Positions 25,978 through 34,449 of a DNA stretch of 34,688 bases are shown piece after piece. The translations under genes and the position numbers were made by a program. The stretch's first letter is position 1. The number at the start of each line of letters is the position of its first letter. A model generated the notes under the pieces. The model saw only the letters and a program-made list of their open reading frames with translations. It was not told the origin of the DNA and searched no databases. This DNA comes from an uncultured Methylococcales bacterium. GTDB taxonomy: Bacteria; Pseudomonadota; Gammaproteobacteria; Methylococcales; Methylomonadaceae. The stretch covers positions 1 to 34,688 of the forward strand of contig CAJVZC010000009.1 of the NCBI GenBank assembly GCA_913019935.1, written 5' to 3'.

Positions 25978-27585
25978 ATGAAAAAAACGGTGATGGCATC
26001 TTGGGGAGATCAACCCGCTAAAATACGTTGTGTTAAGTCAGGCGATGTTGGCGAAGGCGTTATTGATGCCTCTACTTTTGAAACTTTAGAGGTAGATGAA
26101 TTATTTGATACGGTTAATTATGCAACCACTACTTTTGGTCAATCAGTATTATATCGTTCGCTGATTCAGCCTGAAGAATCATTCACTGCAGTTACAGAGA
26201 AACAAGGTGCGGTTACTGAGATTCAGGGAAATGAGGCCTTAAAAGAAAAAATAACCCATACGGTTGATCAAGTCAAAGAGCATGAGGATCGATTGTTGCA
26301 ATTATTGTATGGGCAATTTTCAGGGCTGTTTGGCTCGAATAATGAAGATAACGTGGTTGATGGTTATGGGTATATGCCGTATCGGACAGGCACACGAACG
26401 GTATTGCAATTAGTGGATAATATCAACCAGATGCCTGCTGTCGATAATGCTTATCTGAAGCACTTGTTTGATACCATAAAATCTTTTTCACAGACGCGTC
26501 AATATGGGTTAATGAAAGGCCCGGTCTACGTTAGAGAGCATTCTATTCAATCTAAACATGAGCGTTCGGGCTCTTTTATGCCGGCCATGATTTTTAAACC
26601 AACATTGCTTAAGCCTCTTTTTATTGCTTTGCTTTTTATAGTTATTTGGTTATTAGATCAATTTAATCCTTTGACTGCCAGTGACGCGGCATTTAGCTTG
26701 AGTTTTGACCCTTCTTTTTTTGTGATGTTTTTACCGCTAGCCTTGTTATATATACCGGTGATAGGGGCCTTTGATAGGGATCATTGTATTTACCCGCTGC
26801 GTGATGAATTTAGAGGTTCTGACAATGTTCAAAATACGTTAGATGCTTTAGGTCAGTTAGATGAGTTACTTTCGTTTATTAAGTTAAAAGAGGATTATCC
26901 ATCGGCAATGGTTATGCCGAAAGTGGTTGATAAAAAGCACTATGAAGTCAACCTAACGCAGGCGGTTAATCCTATTTTAGGAAAGACTATTAACAATTAT
27001 GTTGGTAATGATTTTAGTTTACAGAAAGATCGGCTAGCTTTTATAACAGGCCCTAACAGCGGGGGGAAAACTGCTTTTTGTAAAACGTTAACGCAAATCC
27101 AATTGCTCTCGCAAATAGGGTGTTTTGTACCGGCAGCAGCGGCGTCTTTAACTATTGCCGATAGAATTTATTATCAAGTGCCGGTGATTAGCCAGTTAGA
27201 TGATGGTGAAGGGCGCTTTGGTACTGAACTTAAAAGAACCAAAAATATTTTTTTATCTTCTACAGCAAAGAGCTTGGTCGTTTTAGATGAATTATCCGAA
27301 GGGACTACTTTTGAGGAAAGAATAGAAACCGGTCGGAATGTCATGGAAGGATTTTTAAAGAAAGGAAATGGCACTATTCTCATTACCCATAATCATCAGT
27401 TAGTTGATGATTTTTTTCAGCGATCTATTGGTTTGCCTTGTCAGGTTGAATTTAAACATGAGGAGCCTAGCTTTAGATTGATTGCGGGTATTTCACGTAA
27501 TAGTCATGCAGATCGCGTCGCTAAAAAGGTCGGTTTTTCTAAGAGTGATATTGAAAATTACTTAAAACAAGACGGTGATCTGTAA
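25978..27585 (+). CDS. Membrane-spanning MutS-like ATPase
   Basis: A 535-residue protein with a MutS-type ATPase at its C-terminus. Walker A is GPNSGGKT (358-365), the signature-like segment DGEGRFGTELKRTKNIF spans 409-425, and Walker B is LVVLDELSEGT (433-443). ITHNH (469-473) holds the switch histidine. The N-terminal 200 residues look helical, like a shortened MutS core/lever region. The mismatch-binding domain I, with its Phe-x-Glu, is absent. Two hydrophobic segments at about 211-226 and 247-264 interrupt the lever region and probably form a membrane hairpin. This makes it one of the membrane-linked MutS-like proteins, not the mismatch-repair MutS. A good Shine-Dalgarno (GAGGGA) precedes the ATG. 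The function is unknown; a role in mismatch repair is unlikely. Confidence 0.8.
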   Translation: MKKTVMASWGDQPAKIRCVKSGDVGEGVIDASTFETLEVDELFDTVNYATTTFGQSVLYRSLIQPEESFTAVTEKQGAVTEIQGNEALKEKITHTVDQVKEHEDRLLQLLYGQFSGLFGSNNEDNVVDGYGYMPYRTGTRTVLQLVDNINQMPAVDNAYLKHLFDTIKSFSQTRQYGLMKGPVYVREHSIQSKHERSGSFMPAMIFKPTLLKPLFIALLFIVIWLLDQFNPLTASDAAFSLSFDPSFFVMFLPLALLYIPVIGAFDRDHCIYPLRDEFRGSDNVQNTLDALGQLDELLSFIKLKEDYPSAMVMPKVVDKKHYEVNLTQAVNPILGKTINNYVGNDFSLQKDRLAFITGPNSGGKTAFCKTLTQIQLLSQIGCFVPAAAASLTIADRIYYQVPVISQLDDGEGRFGTELKRTKNIFLSSTAKSLVVLDELSEGTTFEERIETGRNVMEGFLKKGNGTILITHNHQLVDDFFQRSIGLPCQVEFKHEEPSFRLIAGISRNSHADRVAKKVGFSKSDIENYLKQDGDL

Positions 27586-27728
27586 TACATAAAGCGTTTT
27601 TTACTAGCCATTTTGCCGTTTTTTATGGGTTATCAGGCTTGTAATATGTCCTAGTGTTACTAATTTTACATTAATTTAGTGAGCTTAAGAATCTCGTCAG
27701 CTATGAGGTTCTTTGTAGATAGATTAAT

Positions 27729-27732
27729 GGGG
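27729..27732 (+). promoter_or_regulatory. Ribosome binding site deciding the HD-GYP gene start
   Basis: GGGG lies six bases before the ATG at 27739. The in-frame GTG at 27679 and ATG at 27727 lack such a site. Confidence 0.45.
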
Positions 27733-27738
27733 TTGAGC

Positions 27739-28788
27739 ATGAGTTGGGAAAATAAAAAAACTGACAATGGCGTTGTGCTTGTCGTTGATGATGCCATTGA
27801 GAACATTATGGTTATTGAAGCCATATTAGAGCAAGAGTATTGCGTTCTATCTGCAGAAAATGGTCAACAAGCAATTGATATTTGTTTAGAAGAACGCCCG
27901 CCCGATTTACTTTTACTTGATGTAGAAATGCCTGGTTTAGATGGTTTTCAGGTCTGTCGTTTTTTAAAAAATGACCCTAGAACAGTCAAGATTCCGATTA
28001 TTTTCGTGACCAGTCATACTGATAAACACGCCGAAGCCTCTGGGTTTAGTGAGGGCGGTGTAGATTTTATACCCAAGCCGATTGATGTTAATGTTCTTAA
28101 GGCTAGAGTGAAGACACATATCAATTTATCGAAAACGGAGCGATTATTAGAATCAAAGGTGCAACAACGCACAGAAGCGTTAGCGCAAGCTCAGTCAGAA
28201 GTATTGTATGCATTAGCACGTGCGGGTGAGTATAAGGATAACGAAACCGGAGCACATGTGCACAGAATGAGTCGTTATGCCAAAATTATAGCGAGTAAGG
28301 TGATTAAAAATAAAGAATGGCTGGAAGCACTTTTAGTCGCGGCACCGATGCATGATCTCGGAAAAATTGGTATTCCCGATGTCATCATGCTCAAACAAGG
28401 ACCGTTAGATGCTAATGAATGGGAAGTCATGAAAACTCACCCCCAGGTGGGCAATGAAATTATTGGCAATAATAATCACTCTGAGGTCATGCTGTTAGCA
28501 AAAGAGATCGCTTCTGGGCATCATGAGAAGTGGGATGGAAGTGGCTACCCGTTAGGTTTGAGTGGCGAAGATATCCCGTTTTCTGCACGGGTAGTTGCTC
28601 TGGCCGATGTTTTTGATGCTTTGACATCGAAGCGGCCTTATAAAGAGGCTTGGTCCGTAGAGAAGGCCGTTAATTGTATCGATGAATCTTTTGGCCAGCA
28701 TTTTGATCCTAGTTTGGCGGAGCCGTTTCATCAGGCTTTAGCTGAAATGCTGAACGTAAAAGAAGCCTTCAAGGACGCTGTAGATTAA
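27739..28788 (+). CDS. Two-component response regulator with HD-GYP domain (probable c-di-GMP phosphodiesterase)
   Basis: From ATG 27739 it has 349 residues; the frame is open back to a GTG at 27679. The receiver domain (about 10-128) has the acidic pair DD at 17-18, phospho-acceptor Asp61 in LLDVEMPG and Lys113. A charged helix (about 131-160) links it to an HD-GYP domain (about 160-345) with HDLGKIGIPD at 205-214 and HHEKWDGSGYP at 261-271. These residues bind the metals and c-di-GMP in active family members, so degradation of c-di-GMP after phosphorylation is likely. No partner histidine kinase is adjacent. It converges with maf, with 12 bases between the two stops. Confidence 0.93.
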   Translation: MSWENKKTDNGVVLVVDDAIENIMVIEAILEQEYCVLSAENGQQAIDICLEERPPDLLLLDVEMPGLDGFQVCRFLKNDPRTVKIPIIFVTSHTDKHAEASGFSEGGVDFIPKPIDVNVLKARVKTHINLSKTERLLESKVQQRTEALAQAQSEVLYALARAGEYKDNETGAHVHRMSRYAKIIASKVIKNKEWLEALLVAAPMHDLGKIGIPDVIMLKQGPLDANEWEVMKTHPQVGNEIIGNNNHSEVMLLAKEIASGHHEKWDGSGYPLGLSGEDIPFSARVVALADVFDALTSKRPYKEAWSVEKAVNCIDESFGQHFDPSLAEPFHQALAEMLNVKEAFKDAVD

Positions 28789-28800
28789 CTGGGTTCGAGT

Positions 28801-29385
28801 TCAGGGTGAAAATATATTCACATTAAAATGTTCTAGAATAGATATTAATTTAATGAGTGGTAGACCGATTAATGCACTAGGGTCTTCTGTTTCTATCCGT
28901 TTAAACAATCCAATTCCTCTTTTTTCCATTTGAAAACCACCGGCACAATGGATCGAAGGTTCAACTTTGACGTATTGTTCAATGTGTTTATTTGTTAAAG
29001 CCTTAAATTGCACCGTCGTTAAATCAAGTTCGGTTCGCTGTTTACCTGAGGCGGTATTGAGCACACTGACGCTGGTATAGAATTTAACTTCCTGATTAGC
29101 GCATAACTTGAGTTGGGCTATATTGTTTATAATTGATCCGGGCTTAGTTAATTGCTGGTTGTTGAGCATGGCCACTTGATCAGAGCCAATGATGAGGTGA
29201 TTAGGGTAATGGCTTGACAGCGATTTTGCTTTAGCTTGAGCCAGTTCTATAGCAAGTCCAGAGGGTGTCTTGTTTCGGTAATGCAGTTCGTCTATAGTAG
29301 GTGCTGCAGTGCTAAAGGGGAGTTTAATAGTCTCAAGCAATGTTTTTCTAGCATTGGACGTAGAGGCTAAAATAATTTCATGCAT
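28801..29385 (-). CDS. Maf-family nucleotide pyrophosphatase (YceF-like)
   Basis: A house-cleaning enzyme that hydrolyses modified nucleoside triphosphates; the YceF group prefers 7-methyl-GTP. I start it at the ATG at 29385-29383 (MHEIILASTS) because GGAG lies six bases upstream; the frame is open to a TTG at 29400. The 194 residues show ASTSNARKTLLE, LIIGSDQVAML, a YVKVEPSIHCAGGF stretch and the end DPSALIGLPLIKLISIL, all in the same order as E. coli YceF. As in E. coli, it is divergently placed next to yceD-rpmF, which supports the YceF assignment. Confidence 0.92.
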   Translation of the reverse strand: MHEIILASTSNARKTLLETIKLPFSTAAPTIDELHYRNKTPSGLAIELAQAKAKSLSSHYPNHLIIGSDQVAMLNNQQLTKPGSIINNIAQLKLCANQEVKFYTSVSVLNTASGKQRTELDLTTVQFKALTNKHIEQYVKVEPSIHCAGGFQMEKRGIGLFKRIETEDPSALIGLPLIKLISILEHFNVNIFSP

Positions 29386-29391
29386 TGGGTT

Positions 29392-29395
29392 CTCC
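29392..29395 (-). promoter_or_regulatory. Ribosome binding site deciding the maf start
   Basis: GGAG on the minus strand, six bases before the ATG at 29385. It favours that codon over the upstream TTG at 29400. Confidence 0.55.
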
Positions 29396-29417
29396 AACAA
29401 ATTGATTGATAAAGGAA

Positions 29418-29446
29418 TTGACGATTTGAGTCAATAAATATATCAT
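29418..29446 (+). promoter_or_regulatory. Probable sigma70 promoter of yceD-rpmF
   Basis: TTGACG (29418-29423), a 17-base spacer and TATCAT (29441-29446); each hexamer matches consensus at five of six positions. The predicted transcription start is near 29453, at or inside the beginning of yceD. Confidence 0.6.
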
Positions 29447-29455
29447 TGTATGGTT

Positions 29456-29971
29456 ATGTTAGATCGAATACCTGAATATGTAAATCCTTTGTCGCTAGCG
29501 GATAAGCGGCGTGAATTTAAAGGGGAATTTAGTCTCTTATCGATGCAACGATTGTCAGGATTGCTTGCTAATTGTGAAGGGAGAGTGCAATTTCACCTGT
29601 TTTTTTCAAAACAAGGAAAATTAGCGACTATAACCGGTGAAATTGAAGCTGAAGTTTATCTTGAGTGTCAAAATTGTCTGGAACCTATGTTGCATGACAT
29701 TCGGAAAACTGTTCAATTAGGAATAATTAATTCGATAGAAGAGATGGGCAAGTTGGGGGACCATCTTGAACCATTCGTACAGAGTGAAGATAAGATAGCA
29801 TTTAGAGAAATTGTTGAAGATGAAATTATTTTGTCAATACCAGATGTCCCGAAACACACGGAGTTGTGTTTAGAGCAGATTCTTGGGAAGGCGGAAAACG
29901 AACTGGAAAAGGGTGTTCAAAAGGAATCTCCTTTTTCGATATTGAAAGATTTAAAAAAAACCGGAGTATAA
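29456..29971 (+). CDS. yceD: YceD family protein (DUF177), upstream of rpmF
   Basis: A small acidic protein widely encoded just upstream of rpmF. In plants and bacteria the family is linked to 23S rRNA processing or ribosome assembly. I choose ATG 29456 ([17 protein letters not shown]), giving 171 residues. An in-frame ATG lies two codons upstream at 29450, but the predicted promoter would start the RNA after it. The pattern CQNC at about 72-75 matches the family's CxxC, and the late motif [13 protein letters not shown] is diagnostic. No Shine-Dalgarno is visible. Its stop precedes the rpmF ATG by two bases. Confidence 0.88.
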   Translation: MLDRIPEYVNPLSLADKRREFKGEFSLLSMQRLSGLLANCEGRVQFHLFFSKQGKLATITGEIEAEVYLECQNCLEPMLHDIRKTVQLGIINSIEEMGKLGDHLEPFVQSEDKIAFREIVEDEIILSIPDVPKHTELCLEQILGKAENELEKGVQKESPFSILKDLKKTGV

Positions 29972-29973
29972 AG

Positions 29974-30156
29974 ATGGCTGTTCAAAAAAGTCGTAAAACC
30001 CGTGCGAAACGAGGAGATCGTAGAGCACATGATAGTTTGACCGCAAAAACATTAACGCAAGATCCTATGAGTGGTGAAATGCATTTGCGTCATCATGTGA
30101 GTCCTGATGGCTATTACAAAGGTCGTCAAATCGTTTCGACTACGGAAGAAGATTAA
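29974..30156 (+). CDS. rpmF: 50S ribosomal protein L32 (bL32)
   Basis: A large-subunit protein of 60 residues beginning [14 protein letters not shown], the standard bL32 start. The chosen ATG has GGAG (29963-29966) seven bases upstream. The form lacks the four zinc-binding cysteines, like the E. coli protein. The [14 protein letters not shown] end is typical. The order yceD-rpmF-plsX is conserved across bacteria and ties ribosome synthesis to lipid synthesis. A terminator-like hairpin follows. Confidence 0.97.
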   Translation: MAVQKSRKTRAKRGDRRAHDSLTAKTLTQDPMSGEMHLRHHVSPDGYYKGRQIVSTTEED

Positions 30157-30175
30157 TCGTCCTTATGTTTTACAG

Positions 30176-30212
30176 CCATTGAGCCCGTTATATTGGGGTC
30201 AGTGGTTTTTTT
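30176..30212 (+). terminator. Terminator or attenuator between rpmF and plsX
   Basis: CCATTGAGCCC (30176-30186) can pair with GGGGTCAGTGG (30195-30205), with one G-U pair and one G-G mismatch, around an eight-base loop. Seven Ts follow. Because plsX is normally cotranscribed with rpmF, partial termination is a reasonable reading. Confidence 0.55.
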
Positions 30213-30277
30213 GTATTTGAAGATTAGAAAATGAAGTGGGTGGTTATTCTGATTATGAGTGAGTTCCGGAGTTATTT

Positions 30278-31309
30278 GTGAGTACGAGTTCAATAATTGC
30301 GATTGATGCTATGGGTGGGGATTTTGGGCCTGAAGTTACCATTCCTGCATCTTTAGAGCGTCTTAAAGATAATGCGAATTTAAGCTTGATTTTTGTAGGT
30401 GATGAAAAGCAGATTAGTGCGCATTTAAAAGCACAAGGACAGCAGAATTCCGAGCGGGTTAAGATACAACATGCAACCCAAAAGGTTGAAATGGATGATT
30501 CTCCTGCAAAAGTACTTAGGACCAAGAAAGATTCCTCAATGCGTGTTGCTATTAATTTAGTTCGCGATGGTGAGGCAGATGCTTGTGTCAGTGCTGGGAA
30601 TACAGGCGCATTAATGGCGACAGCTCGGTTTGTTTTGAAGATGATTCCAGGTATTGATCGACCGGCTATTATTTCTACCTTACCGTCCGTATTTGGACAT
30701 ACCCATGTACTTGATTTGGGTGCTAATGTTGATAGCGGTGCGGAACACTTATTTCAGTTCGGTGTTATGGGGTCGGAGCTAGTAAAAGCCCTAGATGGTA
30801 TTGATAATCCAACGGTTGGCCTGCTGAATATTGGTGAAGAGGACATGAAAGGTAATGAGCAAGTTAAAATGGCTGCTCAATTGTTTGAAACTTCACATTT
30901 AAATTATATTGGTTTTGTTGAAGGTACGGCTCTAAATGCGGGTTCAGCAAAAGTGGATTTGATTGTTACCGATGGATTTGTGGGTAATGTGGCACTTAAA
31001 TCAATTGAGGGTGCAGCCAAAATGATCGGTGTTGCTCTCAAAGAAGCGTTTAATAAGAATTTGTTAACTAAATTAGTAGCTTTAGTGGTGATGCCTGTTT
31101 TAGCCAATTTCAAAAAAAGAATTGATCCACGTTTATATAATGGCGCAACATTTTTAGGGCTTCGTGGTACTGTGGTAAAAAGTCATGGTGGGGCAGATGT
31201 TGTTGCATTTGCTAATGCAGTGAAAATTGCTGAAGTTGAAATAACACACAACGTAACAAAAAAAATAAGCGAACGCGTCCAACTTGTTTTATCTGAGAGG
31301 GAAAGCTAA
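30278..31309 (+). CDS. plsX: Phosphate acyltransferase PlsX
   Basis: Makes acyl-phosphate from acyl-ACP, the donor for PlsY in phosphatidic acid synthesis; it works at the inner face of the membrane. The 343-residue protein starts at GTG 30278, with GGAG (30268-30271) six bases upstream. It carries [21 protein letters not shown] and [13 protein letters not shown]. The fabH ATG overlaps its stop by one base (TAATG). It opens the fatty-acid part of the cluster and links acyl-ACP made by the downstream genes to phospholipid. Confidence 0.97.
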   Translation: MSTSSIIAIDAMGGDFGPEVTIPASLERLKDNANLSLIFVGDEKQISAHLKAQGQQNSERVKIQHATQKVEMDDSPAKVLRTKKDSSMRVAINLVRDGEADACVSAGNTGALMATARFVLKMIPGIDRPAIISTLPSVFGHTHVLDLGANVDSGAEHLFQFGVMGSELVKALDGIDNPTVGLLNIGEEDMKGNEQVKMAAQLFETSHLNYIGFVEGTALNAGSAKVDLIVTDGFVGNVALKSIEGAAKMIGVALKEAFNKNLLTKLVALVVMPVLANFKKRIDPRLYNGATFLGLRGTVVKSHGGADVVAFANAVKIAEVEITHNVTKKISERVQLVLSERES

Positions 31310-32271
31310 TGGCTGTGTACTCACGTATCGCCGGCACGGGTGGTTATTTGCCGGATGAAATTCGTACGAATAACGATATTTCTAAAATCGTTGATACTTC
31401 AGATAGTTGGATTTATGAACGTACAGGGATTAAAAGCCGACATGTAGCTGCACCCGACGAAACCGCTTCAAGTATGGGTGAATTTGTCGCCCGTCAGGCG
31501 CTTGAAATGGCGGAAATGGGGGCTGAAGAAATTGATTTAATCGTCCTAGCGACAAGTACACCCGACCGGGTTTTCCCCAGTGCAGCATGTTTACTACAGC
31601 AACGACTCGGCATTCGTAATTGTGCCGCTTTTGACGTTTCAGCGGCGTGTTCTGGTTTTATCTACGCATTAAGTATCGCGGATCAATATATTAAGTCGGG
31701 AGCAGCTAAGAAAGTATTAGTGGTGGGTTCTGAGCTTAATACCCGTGTCGTGGACTGGACTGACAGAGGGACTTGTATTCTATTTGGTGACGGTGCCGGA
31801 GGTGTTATTCTTGAGGCTTCGGAAGATCCAGGTATTTTATCGACACATATACATTCCGATGGGAAATATCAAGATTTACTCTATTTGCCAAATCCCCAAG
31901 CTGATATTGAATCGGATCAAGAGGGGCATATTGTTATGAAAGGTAACGAGGTTTTCCGTATTGCAGTGAATACCTTGGGGCGGATCGTTGATGAGACTTT
32001 GGCGGCTAACAATATGACAAAAGCAGAGATTGATTGGCTAGTTCCCCATCAGGCCAACACACGTATTATCGCGGCGACGGCCAAAAAATTAAAAATGTCG
32101 ATGGATCATGTGGTCATGACGCTTGAAACGCAGGGGAATACCTCATCGGCATCGGTTCCATTAGCGCTTAATGAGGCGGTTCGTGATGGTAGAATTCAAC
32201 GCGGTCAGACGATCTTATTGGAAGCATTTGGTGGCGGTTTTACCTGGGGTTCCGCATTAATAAAATATTAA
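31309..32271 (+). CDS. fabH: 3-oxoacyl-ACP synthase III
   Basis: Starts fatty acid synthesis by condensing acetyl-CoA with malonyl-ACP. The 320 residues contain the Cys-His-Asn triad: Cys114 in SAACSGF, His247 in VPHQAN and Asn277 in QGNTSSAS. The FabH-specific start [12 protein letters not shown] and the [16 protein letters not shown] stretch distinguish it from FabF/FabB. It overlaps plsX by one base and precedes fabD by 18 bases. Confidence 0.98.
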   Translation: MAVYSRIAGTGGYLPDEIRTNNDISKIVDTSDSWIYERTGIKSRHVAAPDETASSMGEFVARQALEMAEMGAEEIDLIVLATSTPDRVFPSAACLLQQRLGIRNCAAFDVSAACSGFIYALSIADQYIKSGAAKKVLVVGSELNTRVVDWTDRGTCILFGDGAGGVILEASEDPGILSTHIHSDGKYQDLLYLPNPQADIESDQEGHIVMKGNEVFRIAVNTLGRIVDETLAANNMTKAEIDWLVPHQANTRIIAATAKKLKMSMDHVVMTLETQGNTSSASVPLALNEAVRDGRIQRGQTILLEAFGGGFTWGSALIKY

Positions 32272-32274
32272 TTT

Positions 32275-32280
32275 GAGGTG
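32275..32280 (+). promoter_or_regulatory. Ribosome binding site deciding the fabD start
   Basis: GAGGTG lies nine bases before the ATG at 32290. The in-frame GTG at 32278 is part of this site and is therefore unlikely to be the start. Confidence 0.6.
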
Positions 32281-32289
32281 AATATTTTA

Positions 32290-33240
32290 ATGAATGATCA
32301 ACAAAGTAATTTAGCATTTGTATTTCCGGGACAAGGTTCACAATCTGTTGGAATGCTAACTAATCTAGCGGAGAATTATCCTGAAGTTAAGCACGTTTTT
32401 GAACAGGCTTCAGACGTTCTTAGTTTTGATATTTGGAAATTAATTCAAGAAGGGCCTGTTGAGGCACTAAACAAAACACAAAACACACAGCCGATCATGT
32501 TGGCAGCGGGCGTGGCTACATGGCAAGTTTGGTGTAATCAAACGAATAGTAGACCGCAGTATGTTGCAGGACATAGTCTGGGTGAATATACCGCTTTAGT
32601 GGCCGCTGAAGCGCTAACTTTTGAAGATGCCATTCTATTGGTTGCTGAGCGCGGGCGTTTAATGCAGGAGGCCGTTCCTGAGGGCATTGGTGCAATGGCT
32701 GCTATTTTAGGGTTAACGGATGAGCAGGTTGTTACGATCTGTGAAGAAACGGCTAATGGCGAAGTTGTTTCAGCAGTAAATTTTAATTCACCGGGACAAG
32801 TTGTTATTGCAGGTCATGTTGGCGCTGTTGATCGAGCGATGGTGGCGGCAAAAGATGCAGGCGCTAAACGAGCGCTACTGTTGCCAGTAAGTGTTCCTTC
32901 GCATTGTGCATTGATGGAACCTGCGGCTAATCAACTGGCGGAGGTACTTAATCCTATAGCCATCAATTCGCCGAAGATGACATTAATTCATAATGTTGAT
33001 GCTGCGGCCCATTCAGATACTGAAATGATTAAGTCGTTACTTAAAGCGCAGTTATCTCAACCCGTTCGTTGGGTGCAGACGGTTCAACACCTACAAAATC
33101 AAGAGGTTGAGCATTTTATTGAATGTGGCCCAGGTAAAGTGTTAATGAGTTTGAATAAACGTATTGCTAAAGGTAGAAATCATTTGGCAATTCTTGATTC
33201 TTCAACCCTAGAAAATGTATTGGAGACAGTTAATGACTAA
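32290..33240 (+). CDS. fabD: Malonyl-CoA:ACP transacylase
   Basis: Moves malonyl groups from CoA to ACP for fatty acid elongation. Starting at ATG 32290 it has 316 residues. FVFPGQGSQSVGM marks the N-terminus. Ser96 in GHSLGE is the acyl carrier, Arg121 binds the malonyl carboxylate and His205 in VPSHCALM is the base. The end has ECGPGKVL. fabG begins eight bases before its stop, with its Shine-Dalgarno inside fabD. Confidence 0.97.
   Translation: MNDQQSNLAFVFPGQGSQSVGMLTNLAENYPEVKHVFEQASDVLSFDIWKLIQEGPVEALNKTQNTQPIMLAAGVATWQVWCNQTNSRPQYVAGHSLGEYTALVAAEALTFEDAILLVAERGRLMQEAVPEGIGAMAAILGLTDEQVVTICEETANGEVVSAVNFNSPGQVVIAGHVGAVDRAMVAAKDAGAKRALLLPVSVPSHCALMEPAANQLAEVLNPIAINSPKMTLIHNVDAAAHSDTEMIKSLLKAQLSQPVRWVQTVQHLQNQEVEHFIECGPGKVLMSLNKRIAKGRNHLAILDSSTLENVLETVND
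33222..33225 (+). promoter_or_regulatory. Ribosome binding site deciding the fabG start
   Basis: GGAG seven bases before the ATG at 33233. It supports that start over the in-frame ATG at 33215, which would add six residues (MYWRQL) before the conserved MTKKIALITG. Confidence 0.65.
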
Positions 33241-33970
33241 AAAAATTGCGCTAATCACCGGAGCGAGTCGCGGAATTGGTCGGGCTATTGCAGAAAAACT
33301 CGCACAGGATGGTTTTTTTGTCATTGGTACGGCGACGTCGGAAAAAGGTGCTGAAGCCATTACGGCTTATTTAGCCGAAAATAATTTATCAGGAACAGGC
33401 TGTAAATTAAATGTTTCAGATTCCGAATCTATTACTGAGCTTATTAAAATGATTAACGAAACCTACGGTGCGCCAACGGTTTTAGTCAATAATGCAGGTA
33501 TAACGCGTGATAATTTATTGATGCGCATGAAAGATGATGAGTGGGATGACATCATTAATACTAATCTAACCTCTATTTTTAGAATGAGTAAGGCTTGTTT
33601 GAGAGGGATGATGAAAGCAAAGGTTGGGCGTGTTATTAATATTTCATCGGTTGTTGGGTCGACTGGAAATGCGGGGCAAACTAATTATTCAGCCGCGAAA
33701 GCAGGTATGGTAGGTTTTACTAAATCAATGGCGAAAGAAGTGGGTAGCCGTAATATTACTGTTAATACGGTGGCGCCTGGTTTTATCGATACTGATATGA
33801 CACGAGAATTACCCGATCAACATAAAGAAGCTTTATTAGCGTCAATTCCACTAAGCCGTCTGGGTGCACCAGAAGAAATTGCACATGCGGTTTCTTTTTT
33901 AGCTTCTGATGGCGCAGCTTATGTCACGGGCGAAACTTTACATGTGAACGGTGGCATGTATATGCCCTAA
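33233..33970 (+). CDS. fabG: 3-oxoacyl-ACP reductase
   Basis: An NADPH-dependent short-chain dehydrogenase that reduces 3-ketoacyl-ACP in each elongation round. From ATG 33233 it has 245 residues. The cofactor loop is TGASRGIG (9-16), followed by NNAG (86-89). The catalytic set is Asn110, Ser139, Tyr152 and Lys156 in YSAAK. The end VTGETLHVNGGMYM is the standard FabG C-terminus. It overlaps fabD by eight bases. A 24-base palindrome begins three bases after its stop. Confidence 0.97.
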   Translation: MTKKIALITGASRGIGRAIAEKLAQDGFFVIGTATSEKGAEAITAYLAENNLSGTGCKLNVSDSESITELIKMINETYGAPTVLVNNAGITRDNLLMRMKDDEWDDIINTNLTSIFRMSKACLRGMMKAKVGRVINISSVVGSTGNAGQTNYSAAKAGMVGFTKSMAKEVGSRNITVNTVAPGFIDTDMTRELPDQHKEALLASIPLSRLGAPEEIAHAVSFLASDGAAYVTGETLHVNGGMYMP

Positions 33971-33973
33971 GGT

Positions 33974-33997
33974 ATTGAAATGATAATCAATTTCAAT
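33974..33997. repeat. Palindrome just after fabG
   Basis: ATTGAAATGAT and ATCAATTTCAAT form an almost perfect inverted repeat with one bulged base. No T tract follows, so it is a poor intrinsic terminator. The centre TGATAATCA resembles half of a Fur box, but the whole matches that consensus at only about 14 of 19 positions. Confidence 0.5.
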
Positions 33998-34024
33998 AAG
34001 GGTATTGGATTGCAAATTTCTTGA

Positions 34025-34052
34025 GTGACATTTCCAGAAATTGACGTATAAT
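34025..34052 (+). promoter_or_regulatory. Probable sigma70 promoter of acpP
   Basis: GTGACA (34025-34030), a 16-base spacer and a perfect TATAAT (34047-34052). A start near 34059 gives a leader of about 78 bases. A separate strong acpP promoter fits the high demand for ACP. Confidence 0.65.
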
Positions 34053-34136
34053 CTAGCCGCAATTGCGACTATTCTTTTGGTTCGTTATGTTCCGTAGAGA
34101 TAGTCGAATTTTAGAGTAATTTAAGGGAAATTTAAA

Positions 34137-34367
34137 ATGAGTGAAATTGAAGCACGTGTAAAGAAGATTGTTGCAGAGCAGTTAGGTGTTAAAGAAGATA
34201 TTGCAAATGATTCTTCGTTTGTTGATGACTTAGGTGCCGATTCATTGGATACCGTAGAATTAGTTATGGCGCTTGAAGAAGAATTTGAATGTGAAATTCC
34301 TGATGATGAAGCTGAGAAAATCACAAGCGTTCAACAAGCAATAGACTACGTTAACGCTAATAAATAA
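34137..34367 (+). CDS. acpP: Acyl carrier protein
   Basis: Carries growing acyl chains on a 4'-phosphopantetheine arm. The 76-residue acidic protein has the DSL motif in [12 protein letters not shown], with Ser36 as the attachment site. The sequence is close to E. coli AcpP and only slightly shorter. AAGGGA (34123-34128) is a good Shine-Dalgarno. It lies between fabG and fabF in the usual order, with its own promoter upstream and a possible attenuator downstream. Confidence 0.98.
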   Translation: MSEIEARVKKIVAEQLGVKEDIANDSSFVDDLGADSLDTVELVMALEEEFECEIPDDEAEKITSVQQAIDYVNANK

Positions 34368-34373
34368 GGTTTT

Positions 34374-34417
34374 AAAATAGCATTAGTGGGTTTGGTTTGA
34401 GCCCCGTTCTATTTTTT
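34374..34417 (+). terminator. Possible terminator between acpP and fabF
   Basis: AAAATAG (34374-34380) can pair with CTATTTT (34409-34415), and GGG/CCC pairing further in would extend it after an internal loop. The right arm merges into a run of six Ts. It would let acpP be expressed above fabF. The internal loop makes the call uncertain. Confidence 0.4.
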
Positions 34418-34449
34418 ATAGCTTTTTTCAAAGAATTTTAAGGTAATAA

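Noticed and set aside
25978-27585. Calling this gene mutS of mismatch repair
   Set aside because: It has 535 residues instead of about 850, lacks the mismatch-binding Phe-x-Glu domain and has membrane segments.
28789-28806. A tRNA T-arm-like stretch (GGGTTCGAGTTCAGG) between the HD-GYP and maf stop codons
   Set aside because: The bases upstream are coding sequence and no acceptor, D or anticodon arms can be drawn, so it is not a tRNA.
33976-33994. A second Fur box between fabG and acpP
   Set aside because: Only about 14 of 19 positions match, and the site is not at a promoter; the palindrome itself is reported separately.
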